DNA of 42,191 bases from Acidobacteriota bacterium. Its GTDB lineage: Bacteria > Acidobacteriota > Terriglobia > Versatilivoradales > Versatilivoraceae. This document shows, one piece after another, positions 14,751-23,134 of this stretch (positions are counted from its first letter, which is position 1; the number at the start of each line of letters is the position of its first letter). The stretch covers positions 1-42,191 of the forward strand of contig JAPPDF010000040.1 in NCBI GenBank assembly GCA_028875575.1, given 5' to 3'. The position numbers and the translations under genes were made by a program. The notes under the pieces were generated by a model. It searched no databases. It was given only the letters and a program-made list of their open reading frames with translations, and was not told where the DNA came from.

Positions 14751-17207
14751 CTACATCAGGTCAATCGGGTCGATGTCGATGTGGATCCTGCGGAGATCCA
14801 GTCCACTGGTCTGGGCCTGATGGAGGGTCTTCCGGAGAAGAGCCTGCAGCCGGGATCGACTCCTGGACTTGATCAGGAGTTGAAATCGGTGTTCCGATCG
14901 GATTCTGGGCAGCGGAGACTGGGTGGGTCCCAGAATGCGAGTCTGCGGGCCGCGGGCCCCTTGCAGCAGCTCGGCGAAACGGTTGATGGTCTCGGTCGCC
15001 GCTGCCAGGTTCTTGTCGCGGACCAGAATCAGCGCCAAGGCGGTGAAGGGTGGGTAGTGCATGAACCTGCGGAACTGAATCTCCTTCTCGTAGAACCCCT
15101 CGTAGTCGTGGGAAGTCACGAAACGGAAACAATAGTGCTCCGGGCAGTAACTCTGAATCAGGACCTCTCCCGGCAACTCCCCCCTTCCGGCTCTCCCGGA
15201 AACCTGGCTCAAGAGCTGGAAGGTCCGTTCGGCGGCCCGAAAATCGGGAAAAGACAGGGAGTGGTCCGCCGAAACCACCCCTACCAGGGTGACGAAGGGA
15301 AAGTCGTGGCCCTTGGAGATCATCTGCGTTCCGGTAAGGATATCGGTCTTGCGCTGCCGGAACCGGCTCAGGATTTGACGGTGAGCATCCTTCCTGCGGG
15401 CCGCGTCCCGATCGAGCCGGTCCACACGGGCCTCAGGGAAGGCCTCCTTTAGCAATCCCTCCACCTTTTCCGTCCCCTCTCCCATGAAGTAGAGGTGCTT
15501 GCTGTGACAGGCAGGGCACTTTTGAGGGACCCGTTGCCGGTAGCCGCAGTAGTGACAGACCAGGGCCTTGCGAATCTTGTGGTAGGTCATCGCGATGCTG
15601 CAAAAGCGGCACTGAATGTTCTCTCCGCAGCTACGGCAAAGCACGTGTGCGGCGTATCCGCGGCGGTTGAGCAGAACGAGGATCTGTTCCTGCCTCTCCA
15701 GACGGTCCCCGATGGCCGCGCTGAGCTCTGCCGAGAGCGGAGTTATACGGGAGGTGGTCTCGAAGTCCGCCCGCATGTCGACCAGGCGGGTCTCGGGGAG
15801 TGGCCGGGAGTGAATGCGAGCCGCCATTCGAAGGTAGCCATATTTCCCTTCCCGGGAGTGGTGGAAGGTCTCGATCGACGGCGTGGCAGAGCCGAGCACC
15901 ACCACCGCCCCGGCCTGCTTCCCCCGGACGATGGCCGTGTCGCGCCCGTGGTAGCGGGGACTCTCCTGTTGCTTGTAGGAGGGATCGTGTTCCTCGTCCA
16001 CCACCACCAGTCCGGGGTTTTCCAGGGGAGCGAACACCGCCGAGCGGGTGCCGATCACCACCCGGGCATGCCCGCGCTTGATTCGCCACCACTCGTCGTG
16101 GCGTTCTCCATCGGACAATCCACTGTGCAGGATGGCCACCGTGTTGCCCAGGCGGGCGCGAAATTCCTCAGCCACCGCGGGGGTGAGCGCGATCTCCGGC
16201 ATCAGCGCCAGGGCGGTCTTTCCTGACCTCAAGGTGTGCTCGATCAGGCCGAGATAGACTTCCGTCTTGCCGCTACCGGTCACGCCATGCAGGAGAACGG
16301 CCGAGAAACGCCCGGCGTTCAGCTTCGGAATCAGCGCCTCCAGGGCCTTGCGCTGCTGTTGGGACGGCACCCGGGGTTGATAGCGGCCGGCAGGGTCCGT
16401 CCCACCCAGTGGATCCCGCGCCACCTCGTCCCGGCTCAGTCGGACCAGTTGCCGTTGCTCCAGACGCTCCAGGGCCGGTCGGGAGACGGAAAAGAGCTTG
16501 CGAAGACCGGCCAGGCTCACGGCGCCTCCGGCGCTCCGCAGGTGGGAGATCAAGGCCCTTTGGTTGTCGGTCAGCCTTGCCTCGGGCAAGGCTTCTTTCC
16601 AGTCGGGGTGGAGCGAGAGGAACCAACGCTTCTTGGCCGCGACAACCGTACCCCGAGGTGCCTGCTCGATCCGAATCCAGCTTGCAGCCGCCAGTGCTTC
16701 GAGTTCGGCTGCAGTGACCCTGTGCTTCGCCAGCCTTTCGAGAGCCCGGCGGTCCAGCCCGGAGTGCCGAGCCAGCAACTCCAGGATTTGCCGTTTCCTT
16801 TGGCTGATCTCTGCGCTATTCTTCGTCTGCTTCAGGAGGCGCTCCCCCGAAGCAGTCAGGCTGAAGCGCTGCTCCATCCTGGGATTGATTCCGGGCGGCA
16901 GGCAGGCCTTCAGGACCTCTCCCAGCGAAGCGAAGTAGTAGTCGGCCACCCAGCGGCTGAGTTCGAAGAGACCGGGTGAGATCAAGCTGGAATCGTCCAG
17001 CACTTCCAGGACGGGTTTCAGTTCGACCGTTTGGGGGAAATCGGAGGGGAGGCGGGGATGGGCCTTCAGCACATAGCCCGTAACCTTTCGGTTCCCGAGG
17101 GGCACCAGCACCCGCTGGCCCGGCTGCATGGGCTTGGAGGGGGCCTCCGGGAGACGATAGTAGAAGTGTCGTGTGATCGGGAGCGGCAGGCTCACTTCCA
17201 GGTACAT
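14751..17207 (-). CDS. priA: Primosomal protein N' (PriA helicase)
   Basis: PriA is the 3'-5' DNA helicase that restarts stalled replication forks. This 818-aa copy is complete: the 3'BD-like N-terminus (ITRHFYYRLPE...GQRVLVPLGNRKVTGYVL), Walker A GVTGSGKTEVYL, Walker B with DEEHDPSYKQQ, the zinc-binding insertion with paired cysteines (CRSC, CRFC, CHYC, CPAC), helicase motif GTQMISKGHDF, and QVSGRAGRGELPGEVLIQ. The C-terminal domain is present. The ATG start gives the expected family N-terminus. It is slightly longer than the E. coli enzyme because of a charged region before the helicase core. It is monocistronic as far as can be seen. Confidence 0.97.
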   Translation of the reverse strand: MYLEVSLPLPITRHFYYRLPEAPSKPMQPGQRVLVPLGNRKVTGYVLKAHPRLPSDFPQTVELKPVLEVLDDSSLISPGLFELSRWVADYYFASLGEVLKACLPPGINPRMEQRFSLTASGERLLKQTKNSAEISQRKRQILELLARHSGLDRRALERLAKHRVTAAELEALAAASWIRIEQAPRGTVVAAKKRWFLSLHPDWKEALPEARLTDNQRALISHLRSAGGAVSLAGLRKLFSVSRPALERLEQRQLVRLSRDEVARDPLGGTDPAGRYQPRVPSQQQRKALEALIPKLNAGRFSAVLLHGVTGSGKTEVYLGLIEHTLRSGKTALALMPEIALTPAVAEEFRARLGNTVAILHSGLSDGERHDEWWRIKRGHARVVIGTRSAVFAPLENPGLVVVDEEHDPSYKQQESPRYHGRDTAIVRGKQAGAVVVLGSATPSIETFHHSREGKYGYLRMAARIHSRPLPETRLVDMRADFETTSRITPLSAELSAAIGDRLERQEQILVLLNRRGYAAHVLCRSCGENIQCRFCSIAMTYHKIRKALVCHYCGYRQRVPQKCPACHSKHLYFMGEGTEKVEGLLKEAFPEARVDRLDRDAARRKDAHRQILSRFRQRKTDILTGTQMISKGHDFPFVTLVGVVSADHSLSFPDFRAAERTFQLLSQVSGRAGRGELPGEVLIQSYCPEHYCFRFVTSHDYEGFYEKEIQFRRFMHYPPFTALALILVRDKNLAAATETINRFAELLQGARGPQTRILGPTQSPLPRIRSEHRFQLLIKSRSRSRLQALLRKTLHQAQTSGLDLRRIHIDIDPIDLM

Positions 17208-17682
17208 GGGTCTTTACTTAACCGATTTCCACAGGGTTTGAAAGGGGTAATGAGAGAGGCGTTTACAGAATTCGGCAGCGGGACCCTTACCGGGAATGGC
17301 CACAAGAGGCACAAAGAGAGCAGAACACTGAAAGGCTGTAGGGAGTTGACTCCCGCACATGTCGCACGAGCTCCAGGTAATCTGCGTACATTCGGTCAAC
17401 GCGAGTCCATGGGGATCAACTTCGGATCGTCAAGACTCGAAATCAGGAAGTTCGTTTTGTGACTTTTGTGCTTTTCGTGGTGAACCCGCTTTTTTCACCA
17501 GGTCGCACCCGATATTGAAAAAGGCATGACATGACGTTTGTTGGCAAAATATCCTGCTCCACCGCCAATTTTGCAAAAACTCGAGGGATCAAGGGACCAA
17601 TGTGGGAAATGAGACCAAGGGGCTGTATGGCAACGGTCCTCGCCAGTGGAGATCGGGTATCCAATGAAGAGAAGGGAATTTC
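17208..17682. other. Divergent spacer between priA and the M16 peptidase
   Basis: These 475 bp have no gene. Repeat A copy 2, inverted, fills 17257-17526. The promoters for both flanking genes must lie here or in the repeat, but I cannot pick a convincing one. A 19-codon open frame beginning MKRREFLE at 17664 overlaps the peptidase start out of frame and is not supported as a gene. Confidence 0.5.
17257..17526 (-). repeat. Dispersed hairpin repeat A, copy 2 (inverted, expanded loop)
   Basis: In reverse complement this copy matches copies 1 and 3 on both flanks: GGTGCGACCTGGTGAAAAA on one side, GGCCATTCCCGGTAAG and CCCGCTGCCGAATTCTG on the other. Its hairpin arms (17301-17316 and 17455-17470) are separated by 138 nt (17317-17454) instead of 9. 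The extra segment has no recognised coding or mobile-element feature. Confidence 0.7.
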
Positions 17683-20376
17683 TTGAAAGCCATGCGGCAA
17701 GCCCCCGTCATCGATTTTGAGAAGTACCGCCTGGCCAACGGCCTGCAGGTCATTCTGCATTCCGACGCCAAGCTTCCCGTGGCCCACGTCAACCTGTGGT
17801 ACCACGTCGGCTCCAAGAATGAGCAGCCGGGTCGCACCGGCTTGGCCCACTTGTTCGAGCACATGATGTTCCAGGGGTCCCGGAATGCCGACGGGGAATA
17901 TCTCACCTACCTGGAACGGGCTGGAGCCAATATGCGCGAGGGTGGGGTCAACGGCACCACCAGCTTCGACCGCACCAACTACTTCGAAACGGTGCCCAGT
18001 GAGGCTCTGGAATACGTGTTGTGGCTGGAGTCGGACCGGATGGGCTATTTGGCCGATGCCCTCACTCAGGAAAAACTGGACAACCAGCGTGGCGTGGTCA
18101 AGAACGAGCGCCGTCAGAGCTACGAGAACGTTCCCTACGGACGCGCGCTGCAGTTGATCTTCGAAAACCTGTTTCCCCAAGGGCATCCCTATTCCTGGAT
18201 CGTGATCGGATCGCAGGAGGACCTGGACGCGACTTCCCTGCAGGAAACCAAGGATTTCTTCCATAAGCACTACGCTCCCAACAACTGCAGCCTGGTGGTT
18301 GCCGGCGATTTCGACCGGGTTCAGGCCCGGGAATGGGTGGAAAAGTATTTCGGCCCGCTGCCCCCCGGCCCCCCCCTGGAGCGCCCCCGATTGTGGGTCC
18401 CTCGGATGGAGGGTGAACGCCGTGTCACTGTCTCCGACCGAGTGCCTCTGGAGCGCCTCTACCTGGTCTGGCCGGTGCCGGCCTATTTCCACGCCGGAGA
18501 CGCGGAGCTCGACCTGGCCTCACGCATGCTCTCACGGGGCAAGAACTCGCGGCTCTACCGGCGGCTGGTCTATCAGGAGCAGGTGGCCTCGGACGTATCC
18601 GCCTTCAACTATTCCCTGGAAATCAGCGGGCTTTTCGGGGTGGTGGCCACCGCTCGCCCCGGTCGGACCCTGGGCCGCCTGGACGATCTCATCCGGGAGG
18701 AGATCGCTGCCTTTGCCAAGGAAGGACCCGACCCTGAAGAGTTGAAACGGGAAAAAGCCAAGCAGGAATTCGAGTTCGTGAGCGGCCTGGAGCGTATCGG
18801 GGGTTTTGGGGGGAAGGCCGATCTCTTGAACCAGTACAACACCTTCCTGGGAGAACCCGGTTACTTCCAGGAAGACTACCTGCGCTACCAGCAGTTGGGT
18901 GCGGAAGAGGTGCGGAGTGCTGCGGAGACCTGGCTGAATACCTCTCGCAGAGTGGCCCTCAGCTTCGTACCCGAGTCGTCGGCCCGTCCCCGGAGGTCCG
19001 AGCCGGACCGGGAGCAGCAGCCCGGCATCGGAAGCCCCAAGTCCTTTCGACCGCCTGCCCTGGCTGTAGAGACCCTCGCCTCGGGCCTGACGGTGGTGGT
19101 GGCCGAGCGGCATGATCTTCCCAAGGTGGCCGTCAGCCTGTTGTTGAAGTCGGGGTCTTGTTCGGATCCCCTCTCCAGGCCGGGGGTCGCCTGGATGACC
19201 ACCGCCATGCTGGACGAAGGCACCCGCTCGAGGACGACTCTGGAGATCCAGGCGGAGTTGGACCGGCTGGGCGCTTCCTTCGGTTCCGGCGCCGAGTCCG
19301 AGAACTGTCATCTGGCCCTGGAAGTGCTCAAGGAGCACCTGGAGCCGGCAGTTCGCCTTGTGTCCGATCTGGTTCTGAATTCGAACTTCCCGGCAGAGGA
19401 GCTGGAGCGGCAGCGGAAGTTGCGGCTGGACCGCATTCTTCAGGAGCGGAACAGTCCCTCGGCCACGGCTGCCAGGGTCTTCCGATCCCTGTTGTTCGGG
19501 GAAGCTCATCCATTCGGGCTTCCAACCGGAGGCGACGAGGCTTCGATGCGCGCCCTGACCCGCCAGGAGCTGGTCGATTTTCACCGAACGCACTGGCGGC
19601 CGGGCAACGCCGTCCTGCTTTTTGCGGGAGACATCACATTGGCCGAGGCCACCCGGTTGACCGGGGATTGCCTGGCCGGCTGGGAAGCGGGTGAAGCGCC
19701 CAAGATCATCCTGCCTGAAGCCACTCCTCCCGAGGGGATCCGAGTGGTCCTGGTGGACCGCCAGGATGCCCCCCAGTCCCAGATCCGCCTGGGGTCGATC
19801 GGTCCCGCACGCAAGGTTGCCGACTACCATGCCATCGAGCTGATGAACGCCGTGCTGGGAGGCAGCTTCAGCAGCCGCCTGAATCTCAACCTGCGGGAGG
19901 ACAAGGGGTACACCTACGGGGCCTCCACCCGGTTCGCCTACGCCCGACAGGGGGGATTCTGGGTCGGAGGCACGGCCGTGCAGACTCCTGTAACCACCGA
20001 GACGCTGGTGGAGATGCACCGGGAAATCGAGTCCATCGGGGGCGCCAGGCCCATCACCCCGGCCGAGTTGTCGACAGCCAAGCAGAACCTGGTGCGTGGT
20101 TTTGCTCAGCGGTTCGAGACGTTGGGGCGAGTGGCGGATCAAATGGCCGACCTCTTTGCCTATGATCTTCCCCTGGAGACGCTGGCCGGCTACCCCGCGT
20201 CCGTCGATTCGGTGACGCTGGAACAGGTTCGGGCCGCGGCGCGAGGCTATCTGGACGAGACCCGGTTGCTGGTGGTTGTGGTTGGAGACCTGAATGAGCT
20301 GGAGGATCCGGTGCGCCGGCTCGATCTTGGGCCGGTGGAAATCGTTGATCCCGCCGGCAAACCGGTGTCGCGATAG
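17683..20376 (+). CDS. Two-domain M16 (pitrilysin/insulinase-type) metallopeptidase
   Basis: An 897-aa protein with two M16 halves. The first has the inverted zinc motif HLFEH (H56, E59, H60) and the downstream glutamate in NERRQSYENVPYG, so it should be catalytic. The second half (from about residue 465, PPALAVETLASGLTVVVAERH) has lost the HxxEH site (AWMTTAML) but keeps the GYTYGASTRF segment whose Arg/Tyr pair helps bind substrate. This active/inactive pairing is standard for bacterial M16 clamshell proteases. I find no signal peptide, so a cytoplasmic location is predicted unless the start is mis-set. The TTG at 17683 has AAGGGA five bases upstream; the ATG at 17692 is the alternative. 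It is followed by 468 bp of repeats, so it is probably monocistronic. Confidence 0.92.
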   Translation: MKAMRQAPVIDFEKYRLANGLQVILHSDAKLPVAHVNLWYHVGSKNEQPGRTGLAHLFEHMMFQGSRNADGEYLTYLERAGANMREGGVNGTTSFDRTNYFETVPSEALEYVLWLESDRMGYLADALTQEKLDNQRGVVKNERRQSYENVPYGRALQLIFENLFPQGHPYSWIVIGSQEDLDATSLQETKDFFHKHYAPNNCSLVVAGDFDRVQAREWVEKYFGPLPPGPPLERPRLWVPRMEGERRVTVSDRVPLERLYLVWPVPAYFHAGDAELDLASRMLSRGKNSRLYRRLVYQEQVASDVSAFNYSLEISGLFGVVATARPGRTLGRLDDLIREEIAAFAKEGPDPEELKREKAKQEFEFVSGLERIGGFGGKADLLNQYNTFLGEPGYFQEDYLRYQQLGAEEVRSAAETWLNTSRRVALSFVPESSARPRRSEPDREQQPGIGSPKSFRPPALAVETLASGLTVVVAERHDLPKVAVSLLLKSGSCSDPLSRPGVAWMTTAMLDEGTRSRTTLEIQAELDRLGASFGSGAESENCHLALEVLKEHLEPAVRLVSDLVLNSNFPAEELERQRKLRLDRILQERNSPSATAARVFRSLLFGEAHPFGLPTGGDEASMRALTRQELVDFHRTHWRPGNAVLLFAGDITLAEATRLTGDCLAGWEAGEAPKIILPEATPPEGIRVVLVDRQDAPQSQIRLGSIGPARKVADYHAIELMNAVLGGSFSSRLNLNLREDKGYTYGASTRFAYARQGGFWVGGTAVQTPVTTETLVEMHREIESIGGARPITPAELSTAKQNLVRGFAQRFETLGRVADQMADLFAYDLPLETLAGYPASVDSVTLEQVRAAARGYLDETRLLVVVVGDLNELEDPVRRLDLGPVEIVDPAGKPVSR

Positions 20377-20844
20377 CCGCCTCCCGGCGACGCCTGAAAC
20401 AACTGAGGCGCTGTCCACAAAGGCCGACAAACAGAAATCCACGAAGGCAAACAGGGTCATCCACGAATGAACGCCAATAAAGGGATCGATGGGTTGTTCA
20501 TTGGGGGGCGTCAACCGAAATCGAGGAGGTTATCTGCCAAGGACACGAAGTGATACCGAAGCAACAAAATTGCAGAAGCATTTTGGTGCCGCCTGCCGTT
20601 GAAGGAAGTCCATCGGTATTCGTGTTCATTCGTGGTTCGCTTCTGTTAAGTAATCGGCCGTTTCACCCTCCAAGGGTCCGCGCGGTAGCGCGGGCCGCGG
20701 CCCCCCGGGCGAGCTTGACAGGTATCGGTTCGATGCAATAGATTGTGCCGCGAGAATCCGGCGGCACCGTCGCATTCATCCCTGTGCCCAACCGCCCTGA
20801 TTGAAACCGATCTTGCCCAGTTTTCAACGTTAAGGAGAACACAG
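20377..20844. other. Repeat-filled spacer before the acyl-kinase operon
   Basis: These 468 bp carry no gene. A degenerate inverted relative of repeat B (TCCACGAATGAACGCCAATAA, about 20460-20480) is followed by a direct copy at 20601-20690. The segment before the operon contains AAGGAG at 20832-20837, which is the ribosome site of the first gene. No clear promoter was recognised. Confidence 0.5.
20601..20690. repeat. Dispersed intergenic repeat B, copy 2
   Basis: Aligns along its whole length with 323-417. Shared blocks are GTCCATCGGTATTCGT, ATTCGTGGTT, AATCGGC-GTTTC and CCTCCAA. The 3' end runs into a GC palindrome-like stretch (GCGCGGGCCGCGG). Confidence 0.55.
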
Positions 20845-22080
20845 ATGAGTCAACCTTGGAAAACCGACAGCTGGTTTGCCAGCCCCTGGAACTACGCGCC
20901 GGAAGCCACTCAGGGCATGAATTTTCCGGAGCAGATCCGCATTCACGACGTCACCCTGCGCGACGGGGAGCAACAGACGGGGATCGTGTTTCGCCGTCAG
21001 GAGAAGGTGGCGATCGCCAAGAAGCTGGCCGCGGCCGGTGTCCACCGCATCGAGGCGGGCATGCCGGCGGTTTCGGCTGAAGACGAGGCGGCCATCAAGG
21101 ACATTGTGAGCCTGGACCTGGGTCCGGAGATCTTCTCCTTTGCGCGCTGCATGCCGGCCGACGTCAAGATGGCCAAGGATTGCGGCGTCGACGGCATCAT
21201 TACCGAGATTCCCTCCAGCGACCACATCATCAAGCACGCCTACGGCAAGAGCATGGACTGGGCCATCAAGGCATCCATCGACACCACCCTGGCGGCCAAG
21301 GAGGCGGGCCTGTACACGGTCTTCTTCACCATCGACAGCACCCGGTCCGACCTGAACAGGTATATCGACCTCATGGAGCAGGTCTCCACCGAGGGACACA
21401 TGGACTCGATGACCCTGGCGGACTCCTTCGGCGTTTGCACACCCCAAGGCATCGCCATGGTGGTGAGCAAGCTGCGGTCCCGCTTCGCCCAACCCATCGA
21501 GATCCACTGCCACGAAGACTTCGGTCTGGGGGTGGCCAACACCATCTCGGCCCTGGCCAACGGAGCCTCGGTGGCCCACGTCACCGTTACGGCCACCGGA
21601 GAGCGCGCCGGCAACGTTCCCCTGGAAGACACCATCATGGCCCTGAAGGTCCTCTACGGCGTGGATACCGGCGTCAAGACCGAGGGCTTCTACGAGCTGT
21701 CCAAGCTGGTACAGGAGTTGAGCGGGTTCAGCGTGCCCCCCAACCGGCCCATCGTCGGCGACTCTCTCTACCATATCGAGTCGGGCATCGTGGCCATGTT
21801 CCACGGCCGCTGCAAGCAGGCGGAGCCTCTGGAATACATTCCGTTCCTTCCGGAAGTGGTCGGCCGACCGGCGGTAGATATCGCGCTGGGCAAGGGGAGC
21901 GGCCTGGCCAATATCGAGGAGCACCTGGAGCGCAGGGGACTGCAGGCCACGCCGGAGCAGACCAACGAGATCCTGGCTCAGGTCAAGCAGACTTCCATCG
22001 ACAGCAAGCGTCTCCTGTCCGACAGCGAGTTCGACCGGATTGTGAAGTCGGTCCTGGAAGGGACGCCGGCCTCGGTCTGA
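20845..22080 (+). CDS. DRE-TIM metallolyase, homocitrate/isopropylmalate synthase-like, divergent
   Basis: A 411-aa HMGL-like TIM-barrel enzyme. The DRE motif is HDVTLRDGEQQ (D35, R39, E42); metal ligands are H221 and H223 (IEIHCHEDFGLG) and N257 in GERAGNVPLED. The GERAGN motif is that of Claisen-condensing synthases rather than HMG-CoA lyases. It lacks the LeuA C-terminal regulatory domain, so it resembles homocitrate synthase/NifV in size. Two oddities: HCHED replaces the usual HxHND, and the second-domain motif normally reading SGIHQ is SGIVAMFH, so the conserved catalytic histidine is missing. It starts at ATG 20845 with AAGGAG seven bases upstream. It is the first gene of an operon with phosphate acyltransferase and acyl kinase genes. 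The substrate is unknown; canonical leucine or lysine biosynthesis is not supported by context. Confidence 0.88.
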   Translation: MSQPWKTDSWFASPWNYAPEATQGMNFPEQIRIHDVTLRDGEQQTGIVFRRQEKVAIAKKLAAAGVHRIEAGMPAVSAEDEAAIKDIVSLDLGPEIFSFARCMPADVKMAKDCGVDGIITEIPSSDHIIKHAYGKSMDWAIKASIDTTLAAKEAGLYTVFFTIDSTRSDLNRYIDLMEQVSTEGHMDSMTLADSFGVCTPQGIAMVVSKLRSRFAQPIEIHCHEDFGLGVANTISALANGASVAHVTVTATGERAGNVPLEDTIMALKVLYGVDTGVKTEGFYELSKLVQELSGFSVPPNRPIVGDSLYHIESGIVAMFHGRCKQAEPLEYIPFLPEVVGRPAVDIALGKGSGLANIEEHLERRGLQATPEQTNEILAQVKQTSIDSKRLLSDSEFDRIVKSVLEGTPASV

Positions 22081-22183
22081 TACCGCCTCCCTACGGCAGG
22101 TAGCGGACAGGGTGACGTCAGGCGGGAGCCGGAGCACCACCCTCGGTTTTCCGCCGAAGTTTGGACAAAGGAGGCTTCTTTCC

Positions 22184-23104
22184 ATGTTCAAGAGCCTGGA
22201 TGAACTGGTAGCTGCGGCCATCAGCGAGGGGCCCGCCGTCATCGCGGTGGCCTGCGGCCAGGATCCGGACGTGCTGCAAGCGCTCAAGCAGGCCCAGTCC
22301 ATGGGTTTGGCCCAGGGCATCCTGGTGGGTGACCGCTCCAGGATGGAACCCATGGTCGAGAAGGTCGGACTGGAGCCGGCTCCCGACCAGATGATCCACG
22401 AGCCCGACCAGGCCCTGGCGGCACGGAAAGCCATCGGCCTGATTCGGGAAGGCCGGGCCAGCCTGCTCATGAAGGGAAAGATCAACACCTCGACCCTGGT
22501 CCGGGCGGTGCTCGACAGGGAGAACGGCCTTCGCACCGGGCGGCTGCTGAGCCAGGTGATCGTCTTCCAGGTGCCCGGAATCCAGCGGCTGATGGTCATG
22601 ACCGACGCCGCCATCAATATCGCTCCCAACCTGGCTCAGAAAGCCGAGATCTGCCGCAACGCCATAGAAGTGGCTCACGCGATCGGTGTGCCCAAACCCA
22701 ACCTGGCCGTCCTTTGCGCGCTGGAGTTCGTCAATCCCGAGATGCCGGCGACGCTGGACGCGGCCGGCTTGACCCTGATGAATCGGCGCGGGCAAGTCTC
22801 GGGAGCCTACATCGAAGGACCCATTGCCCTGGATTCTCCCCTGAGCCGGTTTGCCGCCGAGCGCAAGGGCATCGACAGCCCCCTGGTGGAGGCCACCGAT
22901 ATTTTTGTGGCCCCCGATATCGAGGCGGCCAATATCCTCTACCGTGCCATTCTCTACTTCGCCCAGGGAGAATCGGGCGGCATCGTCCTGGGAGCCCGGG
23001 TTCCGCTCATTCTGCTGTCCCGGGCGGAGACTCCCGAAACCAAGATCCGATCCATCGCGCTGGCCGTTCTGGTCGGGAAGGCCGCGGGCGGCTCCGCGGG
23101 CTGA
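22184..23104 (+). CDS. Phosphate acetyl/butyryltransferase family enzyme
   Basis: A 306-aa member of the PTA/PTB family, which interconverts acyl-CoA plus phosphate with acyl phosphate plus CoA. Characteristic segments are LLMKGKINTSTLVRAVLDRENGLR, MVMTDAAINIAPNL, LCALEFVNPEMPATLDAA and the C-terminal VAPDIEAANILYRAILYFAQGESGGIVLGARVPLILLSRA. The length fits Ptb rather than the long Pta. The ATG at 22184 is preceded by a full AAAGGAGG nine bases upstream. It lies between the DRE-TIM enzyme and the acyl kinase, 30 bp from the latter, all on one strand. In established pathways Ptb plus kinase conserves ATP from an acyl-CoA or, in reverse, activates an acid. Chain-length preference cannot be told. 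Confidence 0.92.
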   Translation: MFKSLDELVAAAISEGPAVIAVACGQDPDVLQALKQAQSMGLAQGILVGDRSRMEPMVEKVGLEPAPDQMIHEPDQALAARKAIGLIREGRASLLMKGKINTSTLVRAVLDRENGLRTGRLLSQVIVFQVPGIQRLMVMTDAAINIAPNLAQKAEICRNAIEVAHAIGVPKPNLAVLCALEFVNPEMPATLDAAGLTLMNRRGQVSGAYIEGPIALDSPLSRFAAERKGIDSPLVEATDIFVAPDIEAANILYRAILYFAQGESGGIVLGARVPLILLSRAETPETKIRSIALAVLVGKAAGGSAG

Positions 23105-23134
23105 GTCGGATGGGAAACGGCGTTTGAAACCGTC

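Noticed and set aside
17664-17720. Short frame starting MKRREFLE upstream of the M16 gene, looking like a Tat signal
   Set aside because: It stops after 18 residues and is out of frame with the peptidase. The resemblance is probably chance.
18532-20514. Long minus-strand open frame opposite the M16 peptidase
   Set aside because: Its composition is that of an antisense frame, and the sense strand has HxxEH and other M16 motifs.
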